Source of the DNA: Pseudoalteromonas luteoviolacea
GTDB lineage: Bacteria; Pseudomonadota; Gammaproteobacteria; Enterobacterales; Alteromonadaceae
Length of the DNA: 64,000 bases
Direction: 5' to 3'
NCBI RefSeq assembly: GCF_001750165.1
Contig: NZ_CP015411.1
Coordinates: 4,784,501-4,848,500 of the forward strand
The notes beneath the pieces are model-generated. The model had not been told where the DNA came from. It did no database searches and saw nothing but the letters and a program-made list of their open reading frames with translations. Every line of letters begins with the position of its first letter. Within the stretch, counting starts at the first letter, position 1. Shown here one piece after another: positions 52,065 through 61,737 of the stretch. The position numbers were made by a program, and so were the translations under genes.

Positions 52065-53324
52065 TTAGTTACTTAGCTTTAAAACATGGGCGTTATCAAA
52101 ATTGCCATAGTGAGAAGTGATCACGCGATCACCAGGTGCAAGCCCTGACAATACTTCGTAATAATGCTGGTTTTTCTTGCCCAGCCGAACCGTTTTGCGT
52201 TGCGCTTGCTTACCGTCATTGCCAACTACGAATACCCAATGCCCCCCACTGGTACTAAAAAAAGCACCGCGCGGTAATAATGTTGCCTGCGTTTGTTCAT
52301 TACTAAACATCAATTGTGCATCTAGACCCTGACCGCGTTTAATGCCTTGTGTGCCTGCCGGTAATTCAGCTTCAATTTGAAATTGCGCATTGGTTACTCG
52401 GCTGTCTATTTTTGTCACTGCTGCGCGCAGCGTTTGCCCTCCATGTGTGATCTCCATCATCATGCCTAAAGATACTTGATTTAAATAAAACTCATCCAAA
52501 CTCACGGACAACTTATATTCATCAGGGATATCAATTTGACCAAGGCGAGTGCCTGCTTGTTTCGATTCTCCAACTTGCACATCTAGCTCACTCAAGTACC
52601 CAGATACTGGCGCTGTCACTTGCAAACTTTCAAGATTTTTACGTGCAAACTCCAGATTACTTTGCAACATCTCAGCACTGTCTTCTAGCTGAGCCAATTG
52701 CACTTTACGAATACTATTTTCTTGCTTTTGACGCTCAATTGTCAGGCTATGTATGTCGCGGTTGTACTGCAAATTTTCACGTATTTCATCCACCTCTTCC
52801 TGACTCACGAGTCCTTTTTTCAACAGCGCTTCTGACTGTATTAACTTTCGCTCTAAGTGACTAATTTTTAACTCAATGTCTAACAAATCACGTTCTAAGT
52901 TCAGTGCATTCGTTGTCATGGCCATTTGCGTGTTACGCAAGAAATTTAATTGCTCAGTCACCTGGGCTTCGCGACTCATAACATCCAATTGCAAATTGGT
53001 GTTTGACAGCTGTACCAACGGCTGACCTTTTTCTACGAATGTGCCCTGTTCAATCAGCCTCGCTTCAACACGGCCACCCGATACCGTGTCCAAAAAAATG
53101 GTGGTTTTGGGAACCACTTGACCACGCACACTCAGGGCATTTTTAAACTCACCACTGACAACACTGCTAACCGTTAACCCTGCAAGGTTCACCGTTTGAG
53201 ATTGGCCCTGCTCGGCTGAGAAAGTCATGCTGTAAGCACCAAACCCGATCAGCAGTGCAACAGCGGTTGCCAAAGCAGGTTTTACAAATCGGCGAGGTGT
53301 TGTTCTAGTTATTTTTTTGTCCAT
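52065..53324 (-). CDS. HlyD/RND-type periplasmic adaptor of the ABC efflux operon
   Basis: A 419-residue adaptor: N-terminal TM anchor (ALATAVALLIGFGAYSMTFS), lipoyl-like domain, a coiled-coil hairpin (about 120-230; LLKKGLVSQEEVDEI), beta-barrel and membrane-proximal domain (YYEVLSGLAPGDRVITSHYG). It connects the transporter to a TolC-like channel. It is the first gene of the operon, with a candidate sigma54 promoter 36 nt before its start and a palindrome 135 nt before it. Confidence 0.9.
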   Translation of the reverse strand: MDKKITRTTPRRFVKPALATAVALLIGFGAYSMTFSAEQGQSQTVNLAGLTVSSVVSGEFKNALSVRGQVVPKTTIFLDTVSGGRVEARLIEQGTFVEKGQPLVQLSNTNLQLDVMSREAQVTEQLNFLRNTQMAMTTNALNLERDLLDIELKISHLERKLIQSEALLKKGLVSQEEVDEIRENLQYNRDIHSLTIERQKQENSIRKVQLAQLEDSAEMLQSNLEFARKNLESLQVTAPVSGYLSELDVQVGESKQAGTRLGQIDIPDEYKLSVSLDEFYLNQVSLGMMMEITHGGQTLRAAVTKIDSRVTNAQFQIEAELPAGTQGIKRGQGLDAQLMFSNEQTQATLLPRGAFFSTSGGHWVFVVGNDGKQAQRKTVRLGKKNQHYYEVLSGLAPGDRVITSHYGNFDNAHVLKLSN

Positions 53325-53359
53325 GGTATCAGCTCCTTTGGCTTAGATACCGTTATTAG

Positions 53360-53375
53360 TTCAAGATTGATGCCA
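53360..53375 (-). promoter_or_regulatory. Candidate sigma54 promoter of the efflux operon
   Basis: On the minus strand TGGCAT-CAATC-TTGAA matches the -24/-12 pattern TGGCAC-N5-TTGCA at spacing, with one mismatch in each element. It sits just upstream of the adaptor gene and below a palindromic activator-type site, opposite a sigma54-dependent response regulator. Confidence 0.55.
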
Positions 53376-53458
53376 AAAATAAAACCCTTTATTTTCAACA
53401 CCTTAAAAAACAATGAAAATCAACGTTAAAAATAGTGTCCGATAACAGTACAGGAGGG

Positions 53459-53474
53459 TGTCCAAATGTGGACA
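53459..53474. promoter_or_regulatory. Candidate upstream activator site (TGTCCA palindrome)
   Basis: TGTCCA-AATG-TGGACA is a perfect 6-bp inverted repeat, 84 bp upstream of the sigma54-type promoter and 60 bp before the regulator gene. A further TGTCC half-site lies at 53436-53440. It is a plausible binding site for the adjacent NtrC-like regulator. Confidence 0.55.
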
Positions 53475-53533
53475 GTTTATGAGGTTATGCGTTAAGCTCC
53501 CGTGGTCAAAAATAATAACAATGAGCTCAGCGC

Positions 53534-54925
53534 ATGGAAAAGCAAGGCACCATTCTCATCGTCGATGACAACACCGACGTATTACTCGCAGCAAAACTGC
53601 TCTTGAAAAAGCACCATAAAAAAATAGTCACCACTGACAACCCGTTTGATGTTGAATCACTCATCAATACACACCCCGTGGACGTCATTCTGCTCGATAT
53701 GAACTTTGATAGGGATGCCATCAGTGGTCAAGAAGGGCTCTATTGGCTCAAAAAGATCCACACCCAAGACCCGAGTATCGCTGTCATCTTGATGACCGCG
53801 TACAGTGATGTGCAACTTGCCGTGGAGGCCATAAAAAATGGCGCGACAGACTTTATCGCCAAACCTTGGCAAAACGATCAGCTACTTACAGTCATTGCTA
53901 CCGCTTTAGCCCATGCTGAAGATAAAAAAGCACTCAACAAACTATCACGACAAACACAGGGGTTAAGCCAAGCGCTCAGTTCACCGCAAAGTGAATTTTT
54001 AGGGCAAAGTGAGGCCATGTTGCACGTCTTTGATACACTACAAAAAACAGCGAAAACGGATGCCAATATCCTCATTACAGGTGAAAGTGGTACAGGTAAA
54101 GAACTGACTGCCCACGCGATTCATGCCCATAGCCCCCGCGCCCATAAGCCATTTATCAGCTTAGATATGGGGGCTGTGTCTGGAAGTTTATTTGAAAGTG
54201 AGTTATTCGGACATAAAAAAGGGGCGTTCACCGATGCAAAATCAGACCGCGTTGGACGCTTTGAATTGGCGCATGGCGGCAGCTTGTTTTTAGATGAAGT
54301 TGGTAATATGCCACTTGCACAGCAGGTAAAACTGCTCGCAGCCATTCAAAACCGCCAGATCACCCCTATCGGCAGCAACCAAATCATTGATACTGATATA
54401 CGCCTGATCTGTGCTACCAATGAAGCACTACCCGATGCAGTCGCACAAGGGCAATTCCGCCAAGACCTTTTATATCGTATTAATACCATTGAAATCCGCC
54501 TGCCACCACTAAGAGAACGACAAACAGATATCCCACTGCTCGTACAACACTATTTAGAGATATATCAACAAAAGTACCGCCGCGAGCTCACATTGCCAGC
54601 CAGTGCCATGCGCATTTTATGCGAATACCATTGGCCAGGTAATGTACGTGAATTAGCCCACACCATTGAAAGAGCTGTAATTTTATCAGAAGGTAATGAG
54701 TTGGCTATTCACTCTGTACTGGTTGCACCTACTCAAGCATCTGCTCAGCACCCCACCGCCTCTATCCAAGAACAAACAACTGATACCTTTGATTTAGAGT
54801 TGATTGAGCAGCGCACTATTCGTGCTGCGTTGAAACACCATCAAGGTAATGTCAGCCATGCAGCCAAAGCGCTGGGGCTCACCCGAGGTGCTATGTATCG
54901 TCGCTTAGAAAAGTACGGGCTATAA
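53534..54925 (+). CDS. Sigma54-dependent response regulator (NtrC type)
   Basis: A 463-residue activator: receiver (acceptor Asp about 55 in VILLDMNFDRD), AAA+ domain with Walker A GESGTGKE and Walker B GGSLFLDEVGN, and a Fis-type HTH at the C-terminus (VSHAAKALGLTRGAMYRRLE). The sigma54-contact loop reads GAFTDA (residues 230-235) rather than GAFTGA; such variants are known in some members. It pairs with the kinase 4 nt downstream and diverges from the efflux operon, which it probably activates. Confidence 0.93.
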   Translation: MEKQGTILIVDDNTDVLLAAKLLLKKHHKKIVTTDNPFDVESLINTHPVDVILLDMNFDRDAISGQEGLYWLKKIHTQDPSIAVILMTAYSDVQLAVEAIKNGATDFIAKPWQNDQLLTVIATALAHAEDKKALNKLSRQTQGLSQALSSPQSEFLGQSEAMLHVFDTLQKTAKTDANILITGESGTGKELTAHAIHAHSPRAHKPFISLDMGAVSGSLFESELFGHKKGAFTDAKSDRVGRFELAHGGSLFLDEVGNMPLAQQVKLLAAIQNRQITPIGSNQIIDTDIRLICATNEALPDAVAQGQFRQDLLYRINTIEIRLPPLRERQTDIPLLVQHYLEIYQQKYRRELTLPASAMRILCEYHWPGNVRELAHTIERAVILSEGNELAIHSVLVAPTQASAQHPTASIQEQTTDTFDLELIEQRTIRAALKHHQGNVSHAAKALGLTRGAMYRRLEKYGL

Positions 54926-54929
54926 AGCC

Positions 54930-56234
54930 ATGAATATTAGATTTAAGTCCGCATTATGTGGCATGAGTTTATTATTTAGCGGTATGTTGCTTTATATCAC
55001 AGTGATGCACTATCAATTGAGTGCCATCACCGCTTTAGTGGTGCTTTTTTCACTCGCACAAATTATTTGGCTCACCGCGCTATACCATCGCGCTCAGCGA
55101 TTTCCTGAACAGTTATTTCGCGCCCTGTCTAATGGCGATCATACATTAGGCTTGCCGGTGACACACCCGCTGCGCCAAGATTACGAAAAAGCACGCAACC
55201 AGATGCAAGAAACTCGATTAGATGCCCAGCGCCAAGTACAGTTTATCAATGCAGTATTTAACCATATCAACTTGCCTTTGCTGATCTGTGATGAACAGGG
55301 CCAGATCATTGAACAAAGCTCTGCGGCGAAAAAGATATTAAATATTAAAATCAATAATTTAGAGTCTCTAAAACAAGGCAGTCCAGACATTTTCACCTTT
55401 GTCAGCAGCGCCACTACCAATCAGCAAAGCAGCTTTACTTGGCATCGAAATGAACAACCGGAAACCTTGTATGTACAAGTGAGCACGCTGCAAATTCAAT
55501 ACCTGCAATATAAAATCGTGACTTTGCAATCCATCACAGAGCAGCTCAATGCCAAAGAACAGCAAGCATACAAGCAACTCACTAAAGTCCTTACCCATGA
55601 AGTCGCCAACTCAATTACACCTCTGGCTTCTATGGCACAAACTTGTCTAGCGCTGATGCCCGATGGCCTCCAATTTGATGACCAAGAAGACAAACAAGAT
55701 TTAACTCTGGCTTTATCAACTTTAGCTTCAAGAAGTACACATTTGAGCGAGTTTATCCGCGAGTTTAGGCACTTAAGTAACTTGCCGGCACCACAGTTAC
55801 AAGCTGTTCAGCTGTATGAACTGCTCAGCTCCGTTAAGCAATTATTTGACAGCCAACATCCAAATGTGATGTTTAGGATCAGTGGCATCACACAGGTCAT
55901 GTGCACGCTAGACATAAAACAAATAGAGCAAGTCCTCATTAATTTGTGCAAAAATGCCATTGAGGCCATAGCCACAACTCAAAACACCCAACCCCAAATC
56001 GACCTGATCGCACGGTATAATGAACATGCGCAATTGTGTGTTGATATTTGTGACAATGGCCCTGGGATCACTGAACAAGCCAGCAAAATGATGTTTGTGC
56101 CATTCTTTAGCACTAAGCAGCAAGGTTCCGGGATTGGCTTGAGCCTATCAAAGCAGATTATGTTGCAACATGGTGGCGAGCTTATCTATCTACACAGATC
56201 ACAAGGCGCTTGTTTTCGCTGTGTATTTGGCTAA
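54930..56234 (+). CDS. Sensor histidine kinase partner of the NtrC-type regulator
   Basis: A 434-residue inner-membrane kinase: two TM segments in the first 55 residues with almost no periplasmic loop, a PAS-like region (about 95-210), a DHp motif with His223 in LTHEVANSITPLA, and a HATPase with N-box NLCKNAIEAI and GSGIGLSLSK. The lack of an external domain suggests sensing of membrane or cytoplasmic cues, as in envelope-stress kinases. It is in an operon with the regulator. Confidence 0.92.
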   Translation: MNIRFKSALCGMSLLFSGMLLYITVMHYQLSAITALVVLFSLAQIIWLTALYHRAQRFPEQLFRALSNGDHTLGLPVTHPLRQDYEKARNQMQETRLDAQRQVQFINAVFNHINLPLLICDEQGQIIEQSSAAKKILNIKINNLESLKQGSPDIFTFVSSATTNQQSSFTWHRNEQPETLYVQVSTLQIQYLQYKIVTLQSITEQLNAKEQQAYKQLTKVLTHEVANSITPLASMAQTCLALMPDGLQFDDQEDKQDLTLALSTLASRSTHLSEFIREFRHLSNLPAPQLQAVQLYELLSSVKQLFDSQHPNVMFRISGITQVMCTLDIKQIEQVLINLCKNAIEAIATTQNTQPQIDLIARYNEHAQLCVDICDNGPGITEQASKMMFVPFFSTKQQGSGIGLSLSKQIMLQHGGELIYLHRSQGACFRCVFG

Positions 56235-56318
56235 CTTTCAGGTCAAAATAGCACCAATTTATATAGGCAAATTTATTTATTCGCGTAAACTATCACTGCG
56301 TTTCTGATTTAGGGTTAC

Positions 56319-57071
56319 ATGATGACAGCACAACTTAAAAAGGAATGGTTGATCTCTTGCGCAGGGTGGAGTGCCTTTATTTTCTTCATGTCTGCCACTT
56401 ATGTACTCTATGATTGGTCTGTGCCAGCGGCAGAAGAGATCAATAATCGGCCCTGGTGGGCTCTGCAAGAATGGGGGCTTTGGTATCTATTCACCCCCGT
56501 AGTATTTCGCTTACTCACACAGTACCATCTGGCAAATCAGCTGACTAAGCACAAGTTCCTTCAAATCCTTGCTTTGATGTTATGCATTTCGATGACCTAT
56601 CAAGCCATTTTTGATTTTTGGATCTTGTGTGATCCCATCCCCTACACCATGTTGTATTTCGCACCCTCCCACCCTTTGGTGCTGTTTGTATTGAGCTATC
56701 TTTGGCATACTTTTTTGCGACCTGACCAACCCGTTCATCACAATACACTTGAAGTAGAATCAGGTAACACCACAACACGATTGCGCTTTAGTGATATTAC
56801 CCATATCAACTCAGCCAGTAATTATGTTGAGCTCCACACAGAGCAACACCAATACCTAAAGCGGATCACCTTAAAGCAAATAGAGCAGCAACTCCCTGAT
56901 ACCTTATTCACACGAACACACCGCTCACATTTAGTTAATTTGAATTTTGTTGAGCGCATCCAAATCAAGCCGTCTGGCAGCGGCTTAGTACTGCTCAAAA
57001 ATGGCAAAATGGTGGCGCTGAGCAAAGCCTTCAAGCCCGCAGTCAAAGCCAAACTCCAGCGCGTTGCTTAA
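56319..57071 (+). CDS. Membrane-bound LytTR-domain regulator
   Basis: A 250-residue protein with four hydrophobic segments (about 12-140) and a C-terminal LytTR DNA-binding domain (about 150-250; RFSDITHINSASNYVELHTE, LFTRTHRSHLVNLNFV, LKNGKMVALSKAFK). It has no receiver domain, so it is a one-component membrane regulator. The gene just downstream encodes a TonB-receptor-like protein, a natural target. The signal is unknown. Confidence 0.88.
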   Translation: MMTAQLKKEWLISCAGWSAFIFFMSATYVLYDWSVPAAEEINNRPWWALQEWGLWYLFTPVVFRLLTQYHLANQLTKHKFLQILALMLCISMTYQAIFDFWILCDPIPYTMLYFAPSHPLVLFVLSYLWHTFLRPDQPVHHNTLEVESGNTTTRLRFSDITHINSASNYVELHTEQHQYLKRITLKQIEQQLPDTLFTRTHRSHLVNLNFVERIQIKPSGSGLVLLKNGKMVALSKAFKPAVKAKLQRVA

Positions 57072-57084
57072 CTGACCCCACGAT

Positions 57085-57111
57085 ACTCGTCCCAAGCCTG
57101 TTGGGACGAGT
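57085..57111. terminator. Perfect 11-bp stem-loop after the LytTR gene
   Basis: ACTCGTCCCAA (57085-57095) and TTGGGACGAGT (57101-57111) with a GCCTG loop, 13 bp past the stop. No T-tract follows. A half copy (TTCGTCCCAA) recurs about 18 bp on, so part of this could be an operator for the receptor gene instead. Confidence 0.5.
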
Positions 57112-57230
57112 GAACAACACCATGCCATTCGTCCCAAAAACCCACCAATTATCCCTAGGTTATTGATTGTAATAGATTGATTTATTTCAATAGGCTCAGC
57201 AAGTAAGTTAAAAATGGAAACCCACTCACA

Positions 57231-59225
57231 ATGAAAGCACACTATTATTCAGTGATAACCTTGCTTGGTTTATGCGCCAACACCTTCAGTTGTGCCCTCG
57301 TTGCAGCAACCAATACATACGCAACACTCAATCAACAATTTGCTGCAACACACTATAAAAATGAAGCACTTGAGGCATTGTATGGACAAAATGCACTGGA
57401 CAAAATAAACCAACTCCCTGGATTCACACTCACGCAAAGCAATACTCAACGAGGGCTAAGTGCAGCAGGCGGCAATGTGCTGATTAATGGCACCAGTGCG
57501 GTATCCAAGTCTGAATCACTCACTGATATTTTAAGACAGTTACCCAGTGACCAAATCGCCGCCATTCATCTCTATAGCGCTGGCCACCCATTTAGTACAG
57601 CAAGCCAATTTAACCAATTGGTCAATGTCATTACTCACTCGCCTAAACTCGGTGCGCACTGGCAAGCGAGAAGCAAACTGACCTCAGCTTATCATGACTA
57701 TCGTCCGAGTGAAGTAGCAACACAGCTCTCCTTACCGGGTGAGTACTGGCAACACCAACTTAATATGCATTATCAAGATGATCGCAGCCAGTCGACTTCA
57801 ACATTTCAAGAAATAGACGCTGTTGGGGCGCTGGTAGAGCAAGGCGATGAAGCATTTTTTGAAAAACGCAATGGTCGACTGTTATCTATCACCAGCCAAC
57901 CTGCACTGATTGACAGCCGCCTGACTTTCTCTGCCAAAGCCATACTGGATGACTTTCAGCTCACGCAAACCAGAGAAAACGGCTCACCGTTATCATGGCA
58001 ATTAAATGAGTCCGAGTCTCGCGCTGAATATGAAATGAGTATAGATTGGCAAAAAACCAGCAACAACGATAACTTGATGCAATTGGTTGTGCTGCACAAT
58101 CGAAAATTAACGGATCTCAACAGTGAGCACTTTGAGCACACACTTATCGCAGCGCCCTATCAACAGCATAAAACACAACAAGAGCAGGTCATACAGTTTA
58201 ATGCCTCACTACCAAGTCGTGCTTATTCACCGGAGTTAGGGATTGAGATCAGCCGCAACCAGCTAGATGCGACAACGGGCAGTGACGGAGATTTTGAACA
58301 AGCCCACGTCAACGAAATCAGATACCAACCTTATGCTGCCATCACCACTGTGCTCACTTCACAGTGGCAACTTTATACCCGCTTAAATGCAGAACGCACC
58401 GTGCTCAAAAGCCATGCTCGACACAACAATAAAACCCAACTGGGGTTCATTAAACCACTCATCAGGCTCAGCTATGATCCACAGTCTAATTGGGACATGA
58501 CGATAACCGCACAGCACCAAGTTGATCAGCTGGATTTTGATGATTTTGTCCAAAGCCAAGATGCCGAGTTCAACCGCACCCAATCTGGCAATTTATCACT
58601 CAAGCCTAGCCAATACAGTGAGTTAGCGACTGAATTTAATCTGCGCTTATTTGAGGCCTTGTATTTAAACGTCAATCTCTATCATCAATGGCAAAAGGAT
58701 GTGCACGAGTTTATACCGCTACCGAGTGGCGATGCGATGATAGGCAATGCCGGTAACGCCCAAAAATTAGGAGGATCACTGAGTGCAACATGGGACACAT
58801 CGCAGTGGCTTTCAGATAGCAAGTTAACACTCAACTATGACTTTGCCAGTGCCCGATACCGAGATCTGCTGACGGGACAGCGGCCCACAGATGGCCTTAC
58901 CCCACATGATGCCACTGTTGAATTTCGCCAAGATAGTCAACGGTATAGTTGGGGGATTGATGTCTATCTACCGCTCACTGAAACCAATTACTATGTTGAC
59001 GAACTCTACATAAAAGAAGACCACATCGAGCTCAGCGCCTTCATGGAGTATCAATATTCAAACAAGCTGCGCTTTCACACATCTGTCGCAACCATCAATA
59101 CAGCCAAATATAGCTACATACAACACTTCTATGACGAAGATAGAAGGGGCATGTACACTGGCACGCGACGCTTTGATGAGCGCATCGACCCCGTTGTGAC
59201 ATTGTCTATCTTAGGGCAGCTTTAA
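57231..59225 (+). CDS. TonB-dependent receptor-like outer-membrane protein
   Basis: A 664-residue outer-membrane protein: signal peptide (to about residue 26), plug-like domain (about 45-140; ALDKINQLPGFTLTQ, GGNVLINGTSAVSKSESLTD), then a barrel. It is shorter than most TonB receptors, has no clear TonB box or carboxylate-type signalling domain, and ends in Leu rather than the usual aromatic residue. It follows the LytTR regulator, which may control it. The substrate is unknown. Confidence 0.8.
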   Translation: MKAHYYSVITLLGLCANTFSCALVAATNTYATLNQQFAATHYKNEALEALYGQNALDKINQLPGFTLTQSNTQRGLSAAGGNVLINGTSAVSKSESLTDILRQLPSDQIAAIHLYSAGHPFSTASQFNQLVNVITHSPKLGAHWQARSKLTSAYHDYRPSEVATQLSLPGEYWQHQLNMHYQDDRSQSTSTFQEIDAVGALVEQGDEAFFEKRNGRLLSITSQPALIDSRLTFSAKAILDDFQLTQTRENGSPLSWQLNESESRAEYEMSIDWQKTSNNDNLMQLVVLHNRKLTDLNSEHFEHTLIAAPYQQHKTQQEQVIQFNASLPSRAYSPELGIEISRNQLDATTGSDGDFEQAHVNEIRYQPYAAITTVLTSQWQLYTRLNAERTVLKSHARHNNKTQLGFIKPLIRLSYDPQSNWDMTITAQHQVDQLDFDDFVQSQDAEFNRTQSGNLSLKPSQYSELATEFNLRLFEALYLNVNLYHQWQKDVHEFIPLPSGDAMIGNAGNAQKLGGSLSATWDTSQWLSDSKLTLNYDFASARYRDLLTGQRPTDGLTPHDATVEFRQDSQRYSWGIDVYLPLTETNYYVDELYIKEDHIELSAFMEYQYSNKLRFHTSVATINTAKYSYIQHFYDEDRRGMYTGTRRFDERIDPVVTLSILGQL

Positions 59226-59251
59226 ACAGGGGGCACTCGCCCCGCTTTCAG

Positions 59252-59548
59252 CTAGTGCACTAATGGTAATTTAAATCGGCAATGACCATCACTGACGCTC
59301 CCCACCATTTCATCATAGGCGGTCTCCATATCAAGCGTCGCCTCCTTCGCGCCCAAATCAGCCAATTCGACTTCGGCTTCTCGCAATGAATTGTAGGTCA
59401 CAATTTTGCCGTGCTTATCGGTGATCAAATGATAATTACCTAATACATCCAAGCCACCAGCTAAATAATGGTTTGAATCTGCATAGCTTAAAATCACCGG
59501 ATCCATATAACTGTGTTCAAATTGCTCTTTCAGTTCTGTGCGGTCCAT
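59252..59548 (-). CDS. Small hypothetical protein, similar to DUF6482
   Basis: 98 residues from the ATG at 59548 (MDRTELKEQFEHSY), which follows GAGAGGTG; the open frame extends 15 codons upstream without support. The pattern YLAGGLDVLGNYHLITDKHG with NSLREAEVELADLG resembles DUF6482-type soluble proteins. No TM or signal is present. The function is unknown. It is alone on the minus strand. Confidence 0.65.
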   Translation of the reverse strand: MDRTELKEQFEHSYMDPVILSYADSNHYLAGGLDVLGNYHLITDKHGKIVTYNSLREAEVELADLGAKEATLDMETAYDEMVGSVSDGHCRFKLPLVH

Positions 59549-59724
59549 AAACAACACCTCTCTCAATGGAACTACATATATAAACGCACTCAAACCCAGT
59601 TTAGTTCAAAAAATAAACAGACTCTATCTCAAGCATTATCTCTGTACCAATTATTTTAACTTGTGTATTGATTTCACTAACTTATAAAATAGCGCAACAA
59701 GAAAAATAATAACTCGGTACCACT

Positions 59725-61011
59725 ATGCTCAAACGCGCTTTTCTCATTGCTTGTACATTGACTCTTACCGCCTGTCAGTCCACGAAAGAAGACTCACAAG
59801 CCAATGAGCAAACTCAACAAGTCATCGAATCACACACAGTACCAAGTCAAATACAGCCACACCATGGTGTAGAGCATGTGCAATCTTTTCCTGTTGCCCC
59901 GATCCATGCTGAAGATGTCTGGGAGCGGATCCGCCAACAGATAAGCTTTGCACCTTCAAGCCACCCAAGAGTGCTCAAGCGCGTCAATTGGTATTTACAG
60001 CACCCTAATTACATGGACACTATCAGCCAAAGGGCTGGACCTTTGCTGTATTACATTGTTACTGAGATTGAAAAACGCGGACTACCGATCGAATTGGCAT
60101 TAATGCCGTTAATCGAAACAGATTTCGATATGCAGGCGTATTCTCATAAACATGCTTCAGGCCTCTGGCAATTGACACCACTGATCGCCAAACACTACGG
60201 TATCGAAATAAACCCTTGGTACGACGGTCGTCAAGATCTCATTGATTCAACACGCGTTGCACTTGATTTTTTGACTTACTTACACAAGCGATTCGATGGT
60301 AACTGGTATCACGCCGTCGCAGCTTATAATACTGGCGAAGGCAGGGTATTAAGGGCGATTGAAACTAATCGCAAAGCAGGTCGTTCAACCGATTTCTTTG
60401 CTTTGCAGCTGCCGCGCCAAACACGTCACTACGTGCCTAAACTGATCGCAGCGACCCAATTACTCAAGCAGCAATTAATGCCTTTTCCAGCCATTGCCAA
60501 TACACCTGCAATCACCACGGTTTCCTTACCTGCGGCCACCATTTTGGACAGAGATCCCAATTGGTCTATGCTCGCTGAACTCAATACAGGATACGCACGC
60601 TTTCCGGCTTTACTTGGTGGTCCAAATCGACTCATTATGCCTATCGATAAGGCACAGCAATGGCAGGCCTATGCCAAAAACCTCCCCACAATGCCCAGCA
60701 ACCAATGGCAAACTTACACCGTGCGCAAGGGTGACAGCCTAAGTGTCATTGCCGCCAATTATGAACTCAGCGTTAGCCAACTCAAATCTTTTAACCAGTT
60801 GCGATCTAACACAATACGCATTGGACAGCGCTTGATATTACCCGTATTGGCAGATCAACATTACACCTATACCGTCAAGTCTGGCGACAGTTTATGGCGC
60901 ATTGCTAAACAATTTAATGTATCTGTAAATAAATTGAAGCAATGGAATGAACTCTCCAGCTCAACATTGCAAATTGGTAAGCAACTGACGATCTTTTTAG
61001 CGACGCCTTAG
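59725..61011 (+). CDS. MltD-like membrane-bound lytic transglycosylase with two LysM domains
   Basis: A 428-residue lipoprotein (lipobox LTAC) that cuts peptidoglycan glycan strands. The SLT domain (about 95-230) has its catalytic Glu131 in LMPLIETDFDMQAYS, then GLWQLTPLIAKHYG and AVAAYNTGEGRVL. Two LysM domains bind peptidoglycan at the C-terminus (about 330-373, TVRKGDSLSVIAANYELSVS; 384-428, TVKSGDSLWRIAKQFNVSV). MltD proteins can have one to several LysM. It is outer-membrane anchored. Confidence 0.93.
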   Translation: MLKRAFLIACTLTLTACQSTKEDSQANEQTQQVIESHTVPSQIQPHHGVEHVQSFPVAPIHAEDVWERIRQQISFAPSSHPRVLKRVNWYLQHPNYMDTISQRAGPLLYYIVTEIEKRGLPIELALMPLIETDFDMQAYSHKHASGLWQLTPLIAKHYGIEINPWYDGRQDLIDSTRVALDFLTYLHKRFDGNWYHAVAAYNTGEGRVLRAIETNRKAGRSTDFFALQLPRQTRHYVPKLIAATQLLKQQLMPFPAIANTPAITTVSLPAATILDRDPNWSMLAELNTGYARFPALLGGPNRLIMPIDKAQQWQAYAKNLPTMPSNQWQTYTVRKGDSLSVIAANYELSVSQLKSFNQLRSNTIRIGQRLILPVLADQHYTYTVKSGDSLWRIAKQFNVSVNKLKQWNELSSSTLQIGKQLTIFLATP

Positions 61012-61032
61012 ACTTATCCATAGGAGGTGATG

Positions 61033-61737
61033 ATGTCTTCACAACCAGACCACACAATGGAACAGCATAAGCCCACTGAACCACAGCTCAACACAGGGCC
61101 GAAATTAAAATTACGTCTGTCACGTTCTAAAATGAACAGCATTTTGGCACTGTGTGCCATCTTAATTTCTGCAGCGTCGTTTTACGCGACTTATATGCAA
61201 GCAAAAGCCGCCCAAGAGCAGGTAACCGCAGCAGAGAGACAGTTATACGCAGAAACCTGGCCATGGCTGCAAGTCAGTTACAGTGACTATGATATTGAGG
61301 CTGAACGAGCACATATGACCGTCAAAGTTAAAAACTCCGGCACTGGGCCTGCACTTATCAAATCTATGCAATTTGAATATCAGGGGACTCAATACGATAC
61401 TTTGGTCGAGCTACTGAATGATTGTTGCAGCCTTAATGCCTACCGAGCTGCACTCAAAGAGATACAAGCAGACAATGGCGATATTAACTACCTGAAGCAA
61501 TTCGGTTGGTATGTCACAAGCAACCCCAATAACTCTCTGTTAGCTGATGGCAATGATTTAGTCTTATTTTCTATGGTGAGAAGTAAATTTAACAACAATT
61601 TGTGGGAAAAAATCGGTGAAATAGCCCATGATATTGAAGTAAATACTTGCTATTGCTCTTTGCTAAAGCAATGCTACACAGTCAATAAAGCATCAGAAGT
61701 AAAAAAGGTTGCGAATTGTTCCAATTCAACACAATAA
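61033..61737 (+). CDS. Single-pass membrane protein of unknown function
   Basis: 234 residues. The start at ATG 61033 lies 5 nt after AGGAGG. A Pro/Gln-rich N-terminus precedes one TM helix (about 35-60; ILALCAILISAASFYATYMQ) and a soluble domain with several Cys (NDCCSLN, NTCYCSLLKQCY). No family is recognised. It follows the transglycosylase by about 20 bp and overlaps the lysozyme-like gene by 22 nt, which suggests a cell-wall-related operon. Confidence 0.7.
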   Translation: MSSQPDHTMEQHKPTEPQLNTGPKLKLRLSRSKMNSILALCAILISAASFYATYMQAKAAQEQVTAAERQLYAETWPWLQVSYSDYDIEAERAHMTVKVKNSGTGPALIKSMQFEYQGTQYDTLVELLNDCCSLNAYRAALKEIQADNGDINYLKQFGWYVTSNPNNSLLADGNDLVLFSMVRSKFNNNLWEKIGEIAHDIEVNTCYCSLLKQCYTVNKASEVKKVANCSNSTQ

